Assembly (NCBI GenBank): GCA_026874595.1
Contig: CM049318.1
Location: 11,575,241-11,639,240 of the forward strand
Direction: 5' to 3'
DNA from: Sipunculus nudus
Taxonomy: Eukaryota > Annelida > Sipuncula > Golfingiida > Sipunculidae
Length of the DNA: 64,000 nt
Numbering within the stretch: the first letter of the stretch is position 1; each line of letters begins with the position of its first letter. Made by a program: the position numbers and the translations under genes. Shown piece by piece: positions 31,360 through 42,900 of the stretch. Below the pieces are notes generated by a model, which worked only from the letters and a program-made list of their open reading frames with translations, was not told the origin of the DNA and did no database searches.

Positions 31360-32694
31360 TTATCTCCTTCTTGACTTCTCAAATGTGGAGTGCCTGTTTG
31401 CTGCCCGCTTTTTCTGCTGCCGGGTCTTAGCCTGGTTTAGTCCCTGCTTAGCTTTCCTTCTCTCCTCCACTTTCTGCCAAGTCTCATCACTGATCCATGG
31501 CTTCCTGTTTGTCTGTGGTCGTCCCAACACATCTTCACAAGCTCCAACAACGGCTTCTTTGAAGTTGGCCCATCTGTTCTCCACTGTTTCTATCTCTTCT
31601 GTCTGAAGAGCTTGGAAGCGGTTGTGGAGAGAGATCTGAAATGCCTTTTTTGTGTCCTGTTGTTTCAGTTTCCTGACATTGAACTTTCTCCTTGGGTTGT
31701 GGTGTTTATTTCGTGCAGACAGTCGCATCTTGATCTTGGTGACAACGAGGTGATGGTCTGATCCTATGTCTGCGCCACGTCTGACTCTCACATCCTGTAG
31801 GGAGCTCCGGTAGCGTTGCTTCACCATGATGTGGTCTATCTGGTTCTCTGTTTGGTGATCAGGGGAGACCCAAGTAACTTTGTGACAATGCTTGTGTGGA
31901 GAAAGCGTGCCTCCAATTACAAGGCTGTTAGTGGTGCAGAAGTCAGCCAGCATCTCTCCATTCTCGTTCATTTCACCAAGTCCATGTCGTCCCATCTCCC
32001 GCTCTCTGTCGGTGCTGTCAGTCCCAACCTTGGCATTCATATCCCCCATCAGGATGAGCATGTCCCGTCTTGGAATCTTGTCCAACACTGACTGAAGCTG
32101 GGCGTAGAAGTTTTCCTTGTCTTCCTCCTCTGCAACGTTGGTGGAGGCGTAGCACATGACTAGAGACACCTTCTGGAAGCGGTACTCGAACCGTGCGGTG
32201 ATGACGCGGTCTGACACAGGCTCCCATTCCAGTAGGCTCTTTGCTGCTTGCTCGGACAGAAGGAGGCCAACTCCAGCTTCACGTCGGTCGTCTTCATTCC
32301 TGCCAGAGTAGAGCAGTGTCTCTCCATTCTGTAGTTTGGTCTCTCCATGTCCATTCCAACGGACTTCGCACATGCCCAGAAGTGTGAGGTTGTATCTGTG
32401 CATCTCCTTCACCACTTGTGCACATCGTCCGGTCTCCCAAAGTGTCCTCACATTCCACGTTCCTAGTAGGACAGGTCTATGTGATAACAGTCTCGGGGAC
32501 TTCATCAAGGGTGTCTCTGGTCGAAGAGGGGTCGTCGGCTCTGCAGCTTCCTGACGGGTTTGGCTGCAGCGCGTCATAATTCTCCTGGGTGGAGCCCCAG
32601 ATCTCCCAAAAACTAAATGAGTGCAAGTTTTGCTGTTGATGGTTTCTGTAACTAAGGTCTTTTTCTGTGTGAGGGTAGTTAACCCATCGCACAA
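31360..32694 (-). CDS. RTE endonuclease domain, 444-aa open frame
   Basis: An exonuclease-endonuclease-phosphatase fold domain that nicks the target DNA. Motifs by residue from the first Met: TWNVRTL (Asn81), CEVRWNG (Glu110), GDMNAKVG (Asp218, Asn220), QIDHIM (Asp287) and GSDHHLV (Asp313, His314), which are the expected metal-binding and catalytic residues. Animal annotation often mislabels this as 'craniofacial development protein 2-like'. The frame ends in a basic stretch at 31360, and the path into the RT is broken by a stop and a frame change. The true start could be a later Met such as residue 40. Confidence 0.9.
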   Translation of the reverse strand: MCDGLTTLTQKKTLVTETINSKTCTHLVFGRSGAPPRRIMTRCSQTRQEAAEPTTPLRPETPLMKSPRLLSHRPVLLGTWNVRTLWETGRCAQVVKEMHRYNLTLLGMCEVRWNGHGETKLQNGETLLYSGRNEDDRREAGVGLLLSEQAAKSLLEWEPVSDRVITARFEYRFQKVSLVMCYASTNVAEEEDKENFYAQLQSVLDKIPRRDMLILMGDMNAKVGTDSTDREREMGRHGLGEMNENGEMLADFCTTNSLVIGGTLSPHKHCHKVTWVSPDHQTENQIDHIMVKQRYRSSLQDVRVRRGADIGSDHHLVVTKIKMRLSARNKHHNPRRKFNVRKLKQQDTKKAFQISLHNRFQALQTEEIETVENRWANFKEAVVGACEDVLGRPQTNRKPWISDETWQKVEERRKAKQGLNQAKTRQQKKRAANRHSTFEKSRRR

Positions 32695-32863
32695 CCCCAG
32701 CCTGGAGGACCAGGGTGTATCGTTTCGTCTGGCTTATACCCCACAGATGTGTTGAGCCTGGTTGAACCTGCCAGGGGCCGAAGCCCCTGCCCACATAGCT
32801 CTGGGGGTCATTGGAACACACAAGCCGTCCTACCACGTCAAGGTGATACACCAACGGGACGGT

Positions 32864-32873
32864 CCATAGATCT
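32864..32873. repeat. Target-site duplication, right copy
   Basis: CCATAGATCT, identical to 29541-29550. It marks the 5' end of the RTE insertion and shows that the 5' end is not truncated beyond recognition. Confidence 0.85.
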
Positions 32874-32999
32874 AGGATAGCATTATCGTGTACACATGAC
32901 TAATGGTGCCTTAAAAATGATATATATATTTTTTTATTTTCGTCCATCAGTGCGTTTTGGGATACTTGATCATCTCTGATCCCACACATTTAGATGGCT

Positions 33000-35900
33000 C
33001 TCACGTCAGGAGACTTTCCATGCCTTACTTTATCCTTGCATCTGTGAATCGGCGGATACCTGCGGGTGCTTGTCGAATGTCTGTATTCTTATTCTAAAAG
33101 TAATTCTGTAGTAGTCATCAGAAATGGACGCTGTGCCGGTGGTGAAACAAAGCTGAAAACATTATATCTGCCATACTCTGTTTCGGAGAATATAATTATT
33201 TCACTACGTGACTGCGGCAAATCGACATATTGATAGTTTGTCAATATTGGATCAATTTAATGGAAAAGTGGAAAAGGTAATAAAGCATAACACCCTAACC
33301 CTGGTTGCCTTGTTGGTATCGGGGCATTTAAGGTGGAAAAAACATATTAAACTTCGTATGGTATCATCAGCTTTGTTTTCTTTTTAATTTTATTTTTGTT
33401 GAATGTGCCATCACAAATAGGTTTCCATAATATAAACTGAAAATTATATTTTTATATATTTTACTCTATAAAAAATGACTCACCAGCTTCTTGTCTGATT
33501 ACTTCCAAAGTGTCCAATATACTCCACAGGCGGTTATGGTTACAGCTGCACAGAGCGACCTTTTGGTATACGGGAAATGCACCTCCTTTCATTGCATCAT
33601 TCCTGGAGACACCTGCCATGTTCGTTTTAAATGAGTCGATCCTAGAGCCATTAATTGGTTTCTGGTCTTTCTTATACTATAGTACCTGTATATCAAATTT
33701 CAGAAAAACAAATTGATATTTCCCAGTTGCACTCAGGAAGGTTTTCATGAATGTAAGTTGATCGTACAATTAATATCATATTTGTATACTCTGGTATCAA
33801 AATGTGGCTGTCTGTGATCATATTAGCGATCTTATTAAATTCGATAACATGAACGATGTAAATCAATGTAACTTTGTCTCTATACACGGTGGTCGCACTC
33901 ATACACACACACACACATTGCCGTAGCGAGCAAAGAATCTGATAATACTGATAAAATATGTCAACAGTCACCCAGCAATGGACCAGTTTATTGATTCGAT
34001 TAAACAAACCTTGTTCAGTTTATAACTTGACTTTAAACGCAAATCTGTTCTAGTTGTGGTTGTTCATTTTATGGATATTCAGAAAAAAACGTATAGTGTT
34101 ATCTACGCACCAGCCATATTGCACGTTTGATGAAGCTTTTTGATGAATACGACAGGAATATTTCCTGAATAATTGTCACTATTTATTCATTGGAAAGGCT
34201 AATGTACATGACCCTATAGCATCAAAAAGCACTGTGTTGAAGAAAAGAAACAAAATTGTGTTGACTCAGCCTGGTAATGAACAGAAGCACACATAAAGTG
34301 GCGAAACAAATACCATTAATGCCATTTTCCAGGCCAGCGGACCAAATACTGTCTCGGTCATAAACAACAGGTTATGCTTATCGATTTATCCGTACGGATA
34401 CAGGTACGTACGGATACAAGGGTTTTGTATATTTCAGTTATCTAAAACTGTAGCCTCAGCCTTATACCTCCGCCAGGCTCTTCCTTAAGCTTTCCTGTGT
34501 TTCACACAGTGTCACGGTTCACTGGATTAACACGGTTCACAGGCCAGAGCCAGAACAAAGACGGTCCCTAATACCGATGAACAGCATTGACACCTACACA
34601 GTATAGAATCATTCGAACTGAAAATATACATGGTGTTCCAGCATACCTCAACATTTAATGGCTTATTCCTTGGGTGTTACCCCACCACAAACAGTCATCA
34701 AATCCGTCCGAAACATTTATCGTAAGATTGCTAACAGACAAAACTATCAGGCAAGCAGTCAAATAATAAAAGGATATATATATCGACACCAAAGGGAGGT
34801 ATAATTACTCTTATTAGTAATCATTATTGTGAACGTAATTTTTTTGGTCGATTTTGTGCCCAAACGTCCACCTGTAAGGCAAAAAGGTTTTTGATATTTG
34901 ATAATGTATTGACTACCTGATGCTAAAGGTGAAACATTAAATGCTGATGTATGTGAGAATCTGTTTCCAAGAATAAAAGAGAAAATACATGCACGCACCT
35001 AGTGGTTCTCTGGGGTTGATCAAGGTACGGGTCTGTTGTGAAGGAGGGCAAACCACATGATAATCAACATCGGGTAAAAATCATCTTTACTTTGGAAAGA
35101 TAAAACGAATGGTGAGAGAACATTCAATACAAAGGAGAGAAAAAATTCATATGTTGACCTACAAAGCACTGCTGAGAAAACATTCTGTACGTCGGAACCC
35201 AGAGAGCATTCAATAGAGCAACAGTCTTTACAAAGTCTATCGTAATGTCAGAGAGGCGTTTCCCTCCGGAAAAAGATTAGATTTTATTTAAGATGATAAT
35301 TCAAATGTTTTAGTCATTTTAGTTAAAGCCACATTAAGATCTTCAAGCTGATCATTATCATTGTCACTGAAATAAACCTGACGAACCGCTTAACATGGGT
35401 TTGTACTTTCTAACAATCCCTTCAATGTGCGAAAACAGTTTCTTATGTCCCTTTTTAACTATATTATTAAAACAAATTAATAATCAATGAAAAATTTGAA
35501 TTCCTGGCGGCATACAAGCATTCCCACAAGGGTTTTATGATTGATAACCAAGTTGTTTGAGAAACCACACTGATGGAATTTTCAGGTTGGTTTCTACATC
35601 CACATATATTCTTTTGATTTCTCCCTCATACCCTGTTCTCAGAATGTCGGATCTGTACGCCGATATCAATGTAACACAGGATGAATTACAATTGCACAGC
35701 ATTTGTCCTTGTATCTTTGTTCACAGGGGCGTGTTTAGAGGGAATACCGCTTCAATAAGTATAGATCGCCTTGGATTTAAACCGAATGAGTTTATTACAT
35801 CCATAAAACTAAATGGTTATTATAAAGAAGAAAAGTGAGGGTACCGGAAACCTTTTGAACCGCCTCGAAAAATTCTCTCGGAAACCCTGCTTAGAGTCTC

Positions 35901-36155
35901 ATTCAGAGAGTTAACATATTATCTCCATATATATTTACTCCGTATAATAAAATACATGTATATATTTTCTACTAAAACATCACTGATTTTGAATTATTCT
36001 TAAGGCCCCCTCCCAAAAAAAAACATTTTCTCAGGCATTTTTTTTCAGAAATCAGTGACGGCGGGCAAATAAAAAAAAATTCTTTGTATATAAATGTCAT
36101 GTGATCTCTGTGCATTGGCAAAAACAGTAGAAATTGTGACTTTGCAGTTTGAAAC
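33000..36155. other. Intergenic, no gene recognised
   Basis: AT-rich sequence with no domain-bearing frame. Open frames up to about 100 codons (for example 35557-35838 + and 33693-34007 -) have no motifs, and their coding-like composition is weak. A short (CA)n run lies near 33903. I see no identifiable repeat except the tail of the split repeat at the left edge. Confidence 0.5.
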
Positions 36156-36322
36156 AAGTTAGCAACATTTGACCTGTAACTTTGGATAGGTTGCTTGTGG
36201 ATTCTTGATCAAAAGTTTAAGCCACTTCTCATGCACAACACAATAAAGAACTGCAAAAGAAAAGCCTAGGCAAACAATTGGTCTCAAGTATAGCTTACCT
36301 AGTTTTTGCGCCTATGTACAGC

Positions 36323-36387
<65 letters not shown>

Positions 36388-36614
36388 TTATAGAGCGACT
36401 ATGTTTGTAGGCCTAGAATGCTCAGACGTTTTGCGGTCGTGAGCCCCCCAAGTTAGCAACATTTGACCTGTGACTTTGGATAGGTTGCTTGTGGATTCTT
36501 GATCAAAAGTTTAAGCCACTTCTCATGCACAACACAATAAAGAACTGCAAGAGAAGCCTAGGCAAACAATTGGTCTCAAGTATAGCTTACCTAGTTTTTG
36601 CGCCTATGTACAGC

Positions 36615-36679
<65 letters not shown>

Positions 36680-36739
36680 TTATAGAGCGACTATGTTTGT
36701 AGGCCTAGAATGCTCAGACGTTTTGCGGTCGTGAGCCCC
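36156..36739. repeat. Tandem duplication, 294 bp, each with a (TA)n core
   Basis: 36156-36449 and 36450-36739 are nearly identical. Both run from 'aagttagcaacatttgacctg' through 'cctaggcaaacaattgg', a (TA)n tract of about 60 bp (36325-36385 and 36617-36677), 'gattatagagcgactatg' and 'cggtcgtgagccccc'. Differences are a few bases and TA length, so the duplication is recent. The second copy runs into a C20 tract at 36736-36755. Confidence 0.93.
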
Positions 36740-36756
36740 CCCCCCCCCCCCCCCCT

Positions 36757-39595
36757 TTGTCGGAGATATGAACCACTGTGACCTAAATCAACCACTACCC
36801 AACTTCTACGCAGTATGTGAACTGTAACACAAGAGGTCGCCAGAAACTGGACTTATTTTACTGTAATATTAAATATGCTTATATATGTGTTCAAGGTCCT
36901 CCACTTAAAAACAGTGAACACAATATGACCTATATGCAACCTACTTACAGACGAAAACTTCAGATGCTGAAACCACGTGTAATTAATATTAAAGTGAACT
37001 CAAAGGAAGCCTATGAGAGCCTGCAAGCATGTTTTGATCTAACAGACTGGCAAATGTTCATTGACATGTCATATAATTTAGATGAACTTACTGAAACTGT
37101 GTCTGTGAAGATATGCTTGTACCTATATAATAAAACCATTAAGATTTACCCTAAAATAAACCTTGGATCAATAGTGATCTACGGAAACTTATCGTATCTA
37201 AGCACCAAGCTTTCAGGAGCAATTCAGATAACAGATATAACTTACAAAAAGAGACTGATTCTGCCATTGAGAAAGCCAAACAACAATAGAATTAGAAAGT
37301 AGAAAAATTGTTCCATATAGCCAGCAATCAAAAGATGCATGGAAGGGTCTTAAGGAATTAACTGGTATAAAAAAAAACAAGAAAGAATGCTCACTACTAG
37401 CTGAAAATGGGAATGCTGACAAATTAAATGCATTCTATGCACGTTTTGATGACGGTCATATAATTCTCTAAGGAAAAGGATATGAAGAGCAATCTGAGAG
37501 CAATTTTACAATCAAGTGATGATGGCATCTCCGCTGATCTTAATGATATAAACAAAGTGTTGAGCAAGATTAATGTAAAGAAAGCTTGTGGACACGACAA
37601 AATCAGTGGCAGATTAATTAAAACCTGTAAAAATAGTTTGTCCTTCATTATAAATCACATTCATCAACTGTCTCTATCCTTATGTAAACTACCAAAAAAA
37701 TGGAAGACCGCACAAATGATTCCAGTCGCCAAAAATACTCTCCTAAAGTGATGAACGATCTCAGGCCTCAGTGTTGCACTTACATCTATTCTCGCAATTT
37801 TTTTGGAGAGAATAGTTCTCAGCAAATCACTTCCAATTATTAAACCAATTCTAGATCAACATCAGTTTGCATATTCATCCAGCATATATGCACAAGTGAC
37901 GCCATTGCCACATTAACTCATTTCATTTTCAACACTTAAACAGGGACCCCAGAAATAATGCCAGATCTCTTTTCATTGATTATTCTTCATGGAGCCTTCA
38001 AAAAATAATGCCGCACATCATGATCAATCAGCTCTATTAGTAAAACATTCCTCCTTCCTACTGTCTATGGATTCTAGATTTTCTCTCTGATAGAAGCAAA
38101 CATGTTAGAACAAGCAATGAAACCTTTTCAGATATAATCATAAAATTTATATTCAATACTCAGGTGCTCCACAAGGCTGTGTTCTGTCAGCCTTTCTGTC
38201 AGCCGCCATTCCTATATACAAATAATTTGTCTGTGAGCCTTTCAGATTGTAAAATTATCAAATATGCAGACGACACTGTCATTCTAGGCCTGATACACAA
38301 GAATGATGAATCGCTCTACAGGAAAACCATTCAAAATGTGACTGGTCGGTGTGAAGAACACTGCCTTCAATTAAATGTAAAGAAGACTCAAGAAGTAGTC
38401 TTTGATTTCAGGAGATTAAACTTTGTAGTTACCCCAGTTGCTATCAAAAATGAAGATGTAGATATGGTAGAAAATTATAAATACTTAGGATGTATTATTG
38501 ATAGAAATCTTAATTGGAAAGAACATATGTTTAATCAATCCTATTAAGAAAGTTAAAAAAAGATAATTACCTTTATTATCTATAGGAAAGTTAAATATTC
38601 AGTGACAAACCAGTTACCATGTTTCGTATTTCAGTAATTTCCAGTGTCCTAACTCACGCACTGGAGTGCTGGTTTACAAATAGATCTGATAAGTTTAAGG
38701 AACAGTTAAATAATACCAGGAAAAGAAGTTGTAGAATTAACTAGTACTTCTCTTGCCGCACACCAGGAAATCTGTGAAACCAAAATAATTAATGGCCTTC
38801 ATATAAAAGGTCATGAACGACACAACACATCCCTGCCGATGACGAAAAAACTTGTTAACTTGCATAACTGGGAAAATGGTTAAAACGGTCCAAATGACCG
38901 AAATCGCAAGTAAAAGGGCTTTGCGTCCTCGAAGTAAAGTCGTTCACAAGGATCGAGTTCGGCTCTCGAATGGCATGGCTGGGTCTCCGCTGCTGGGATC
39001 GGTAGAGGGAATGCGGGTTGCTTCGGGCTTTGTGGCTGTGGGTGCTGTAGCTTTCTAACAAGGACTTCAACCCTGGAGAGAAGAGGGCGCCCCCTATGGC
39101 TCCTTGCTTGGCTTGGCGTGGCACTGCGACTGTTGGCTCAGAGAACGTGCTTAAGGAGCGCACAGGGCTGAGGTCTTGACCGCAGCAACCTGTAGCTGCT
39201 CGATGAGTGTATACTTCTTTTGGCTTGGACAACACATTCCCTAGACCCCTACATTCAGAGGTAATTTTTTTTACCTTCAGGCAAACGCTAAAAGATGCAA
39301 CATTCTGCAGAACAACTTGTTTATAAAAAATCTCTTGTGCCACACAGAATTAACTTTTAAAGTCGCAACCCTCAAGATATTTAATGTTTTGAATTATGTG
39401 TTTTACAGGCAGAATTATTTGTTTTATCATTTTTACATGTTTTTTTTACATGCATAGTCAATATGTGTTATGTGTTATTTTTATGTATTTTTATGTATTT
39501 TTTTATGTATTTATTTATTTTTATGTAATGAATTGCAAGTCTACATAAAATTCCTGAACTTTAAGGCTAAGAAATGTTATCTTATCTTACTTTAC
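36757..39595 (+). pseudogene. Degraded jockey-superfamily LINE
   Basis: The + strand reads as an endonuclease C-terminus (GDMNHCDLNQPLPNFY, then CNTRGRQKLDLFYCNI), an ACFDLTDWQMF linker typical of this LINE type, the RT start (SKINVKKACGHDKISGRLIK, LPKKWKTAQMIPVAK), a YADDTVILGLI box near 38260, NVKKTQEVVFDFRR, and YKYLGCIIDRNLNWKEH. Many stops and frame changes interrupt it. A T-rich 3' region ending 'gttatcttatcttac' near 39595 looks like the element's tail. A stretch at about 38850-39345 does not read as LINE and may be a later insertion. The 5' part is missing, cut at the poly(C) tract. Confidence 0.85.
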
Positions 39596-39941
39596 TAGTA
39601 TATTGTTCTGACATGCATGGTTCTTTTATATTATTTATTTGTTTATTTATTTATTTTTTTTTTGTCGTTTATTACCCGGTGCTCTCATAACATTCGGTAG
39701 AGCGAGTCATCCCGGCTAGATCATCCCTTGTTATGGGTTCATACCTGACATTGTGTAATTCTCAGCTTTAAATTACATTTAGGCGCCACCTGACATGCGA
39801 CATCCGTCCTCCGGGTTTTAGTCGAAACTAAAAGTCTGAAGTTCAATATCCAATGTCGGTGACCAGTAGTTCGTCGACTCTCCCGTCACCGGTCCCGGTC
39901 ACCGTGACACATAACGCCGCGCCGGGTTGTTTAGAATCACA
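39596..39941 (+). promoter_or_regulatory. Upstream region of the thioesterase gene
   Basis: The last 200 bp before the ATG are richer in CpG and in G+C than the surroundings, with repeated GTCACCGG/CCGGTCACC words (39885-39905), which fits a proximal promoter and 5' UTR. No TATA box is obvious. A GGTTCATACCT word at about 39736 resembles a Pol III box B, but no matching box A or tRNA fold is convincing. Confidence 0.35.
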
Positions 39942-39979
39942 ATGGCGAGTCGTCAGCGCTCACTTGGAGGTCTGGCAAA
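39942..39979 (+). CDS. Thioesterase-like exon 1 (residues 1-13)
   Basis: ATG in good context (cacaATGG) followed by MASRQRSLGGLA and two bases of Lys13, ending at a consensus donor GCAAA|gtaaga. It was found by asking which upstream ATG-bearing segment ends in phase 2 at a donor. The following exon supplies the G of Lys13. The exon is only 38 nt of coding sequence, so transcript evidence would be decisive. Confidence 0.75.
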
Positions 39980-42900
39980 GTAAGAATATCTAGCGTAAAA
40001 TTGTTGTAAATCCTAGCAAGTTGATTTAATGGGTAAATTCTGGACACGGGCATGTGATTTTGATCGTGCTCCCTAGGTGAGCGATATTACAAGCACCAGT
40101 GCGATGAATCCCTGCCTTGCAATCGGTATCCGGCCGATCTATTACCACTACTCATAGATGGGTTCCATACTTTAGTTGGGAAGTCTAGCAATCCAAATAG
40201 GAATTTAGAAAGTTCAAGAAAATAAATATTTCCTTTGCATATTTTATATGTTTAACCGAGTAGGGGCTTAAGCCACACTGGCCATTCACCCTTCAACCAT
40301 TATCAGCTATAATTAGGCCTACTAAGTGATTAAAGGGGCATAATCAGGAGCAATATTATGTCTATCATTACACACTGTCAGTTTAGTTTTGCTTTATACA
40401 AAAGTTGCCCAGCAGAACCGTCCAAGCACAGTCTCATTTTCTAGCATACAGCAGTTTTACACCTTGTTGTGGCTCATAGTGTATGTAAACACAGTCCACA
40501 TATGTCTTTTTACCATAACAAAACCACTTGATGGGAGGTCCGATTAAGAGGGGCAATATGGGTTGTTTCAGCCAGCGGGAACATGTATTACATTTTTGGG
40601 CCAAGTCACTCTGGCATCTCCTGATTGACATGTGCTGTGGCTCTGTGCTGCACACGGCCACTGCCACTGTGTTTATGTTGACACCTGCGATCGCGCCCAG
40701 CCCCTCTGATTTTAACACTCGTTTACAGGAGTAAGCAAACAGTTTCAATGTAATATTTTGACAGGTACAGATTTATTTTAAAGGGAAGAAGCTATTTTTT
40801 GTGTTAACTTAATTAACATGCTTTATAGGTGATCGGGCCCTTTAAATAAAATGTGTAGAAGTAGTTAATGCCACAAGACACAGGAGGTAAAAATGGTGGC
40901 ATTTGAATTATGTTATGCAACTTGAAAGTATAATTTATTTTAAATAAAAGGTGTTTCAAAATTTTTTTTTGGGGGGGGGGGGGGCTAGACCAAAATACCC
41001 TGCTTTGTTACATTGATTGCTGTGCAAATAGTACTGGGAAGCCACCTCAGTTGCCCATTATGATTAATAAATTGACCAAATATAAATTTATATACATATA
41101 AAACATAGGACTTATACGACTTGAATCATATTTTACACTTCAATCTGGTAATAAGTGGATGTTGGGGGTGGGGGGTTGGGGGGTGACTTCGGCAGAATTA
41201 CTATGCCTTGACTGCTATGCAAACAATACAGGGAAGCCACCCTGGCCATTTACCCTCTCCCCTAATTAATTGGTCTATGGCTTGGTTTTTACTAGTGATG
41301 GGAGTTGATTCTTTTTCATAATTGATCATCGGTTTGAGCAAACCGATCGATGATCGATTATTAATCGGTTCAGACAAATATAAAGATATATGCAATTATC
41401 TGTGAAACTGTACTTTCTTAACCAAGCCCGCATGTCTTAGTAATTCTACCTCAAGAAAAGAAGTTTTTGCCTTTTTAGCGAACCTGTAAGCTTATGCGAT
41501 GGTGCAGCGTCGTGTGTCGTGCGTCGTCTGTACGTTAACCATAGCTATCTCAAAAATGGCAGGACCTAGCATCACCAAATTTTTTGGAAATAATCAGTCA
41601 TCCAAAAAACTATATCGGATTTTGTTTATTTTTTTCTAACTGCATTTTCTTAGATTTTATAGGGAAAAAGCTAAAAAAGCTTTAAAAATCTTCTCCGCAG
41701 AAACTGTCCAGCCAAATTGTCCAATACTTCAGAGAAATGATCCCTGGAACAATCTTTCTCAAGTTTGTTTGAATGGTTCCAGTTTGGAGATTTTTGGCCA
41801 AGTTACAGGAGGTTGAACTTTGTTAACTGTGCAAAAAGGCATATTAAAATTTAAATCTCAGAAACGGCTGGAGCTATCATCACCAAATTTTATGCCAATG
41901 TTGGTCACATAGGTCATATCTGAAATTGAGGTATTGGTGGCACCACCTGCATCGGCCCTTTTTTTAGTTCAGGGTCATTAGTGCCTGTATCACACTGAGG
42001 GCTACAAAAAACTTCTTCTCTGAAACCATATGGCCAAAATGTTTAATATCGCACAGAAATGAACCTAGGGTAGTGCTTTCTGAAGTTTGTTCAAATGGTC
42101 TCTTTTCAGTGACTTTTGGCTAAGTTATGGGAAGCTGAATTTAGTCATATGCCATAACAGCCCATTTTAGCTCAGTGGCTACAAAGATCTTCTTCTCAAA
42201 AACCACTGGGCCAAATTCTTAAATCTCGCACATTAATTATCCTCAGATGATGATAATTCAAGTTTGTTCAAATGGTTTTGGTTCAGTGCTTTTTGGCTGA
42301 GTTACGGGAAGCTGACCTTAGCCAGTTTGCTGTATCTTCCTATATGATTTATAAACTTGCGAAACGTTTTTCGACTGATGCCACTGATGCCAGTTTGTTA
42401 AATATTTTACAAGAATAATCCCTACAATAAATCTTATAATAATTGTCATTAATGGTTCCAAATGAATGATTTTTGGCTGAATAATGGAGATTGAATTGAG
42501 TCATTTTACCCTATATGTTAGCTGTGTGATGCTGTTACATCTAGCCTGGCACCAGTTTATCAGCATCTATTACATCATGCCTCTAGACATTTAGATTTCA
42601 GGTTATCTATGGAAAATATTGACAAGAATGTTTTTTAAAAGCTTTTAAAAAATTTAGATTTATGATTTAAGTTATTTCTCATACCGGGCAATGTTACAAT
42701 CATAGATATTCAACTCTCTGTGGCTATATAAAGACAACTGTAGGTGGATTTTAAATTATTGGTATCCCTACTCAACTTAATTAAAAAATTTGCCATGAAT
42801 GATATATATCTATATTTTAATTTGCATTCAGTATGCATCCGTAATAATTTTACATATATTCCTGATTTCTTTTTTTTATAAAAAGTCAGCTGAAAAGCAT

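Larger units (their letters stand above)
29551..32863 (-). mobile_element. RTE-clade LINE, near full length, 3.3 kb
   Basis: A complete minus-strand insertion flanked by a 10-bp duplication. From its 5' end (32863) it has a short leader, an apurinic-type endonuclease, a reverse transcriptase and a minimal 3' end finishing in a short TAAG-type tandem tail, as is typical of RTE elements. The order endonuclease-RT, the FADD box, the C-terminal region with WRWVGHTLRK and RRRGRPKQTWR, and the 3.3 kb length support RTE. Only two lesions are visible between the coding blocks, an in-frame TGA and a frame change near 31.15-31.35 kb, so this is a recent insertion. Confidence 0.92.

Noticed and set aside
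31360-32694. Host gene 'craniofacial development protein 2-like'
   Set aside because: This is the endonuclease domain of the RTE LINE, inside a 10-bp target duplication and followed by reverse transcriptase.
36817-37302. 161-codon + strand frame as a novel protein
   Set aside because: It matches the endonuclease-to-RT linker of jockey-type LINEs (CNTRGRQKLDL, CFDLTDWQMF), so it is part of the degraded LINE.
38855-39343. 162-codon minus-strand frame as a gene
   Set aside because: No recognisable domain. It lies within a decayed LINE and may be an inserted repeat. Coding evidence is insufficient.
39700-39760. tRNA or SINE upstream of the thioesterase gene
   Set aside because: Only a box B-like GGTTCATACCT is seen; box A spacing and stem pairing are unconvincing.
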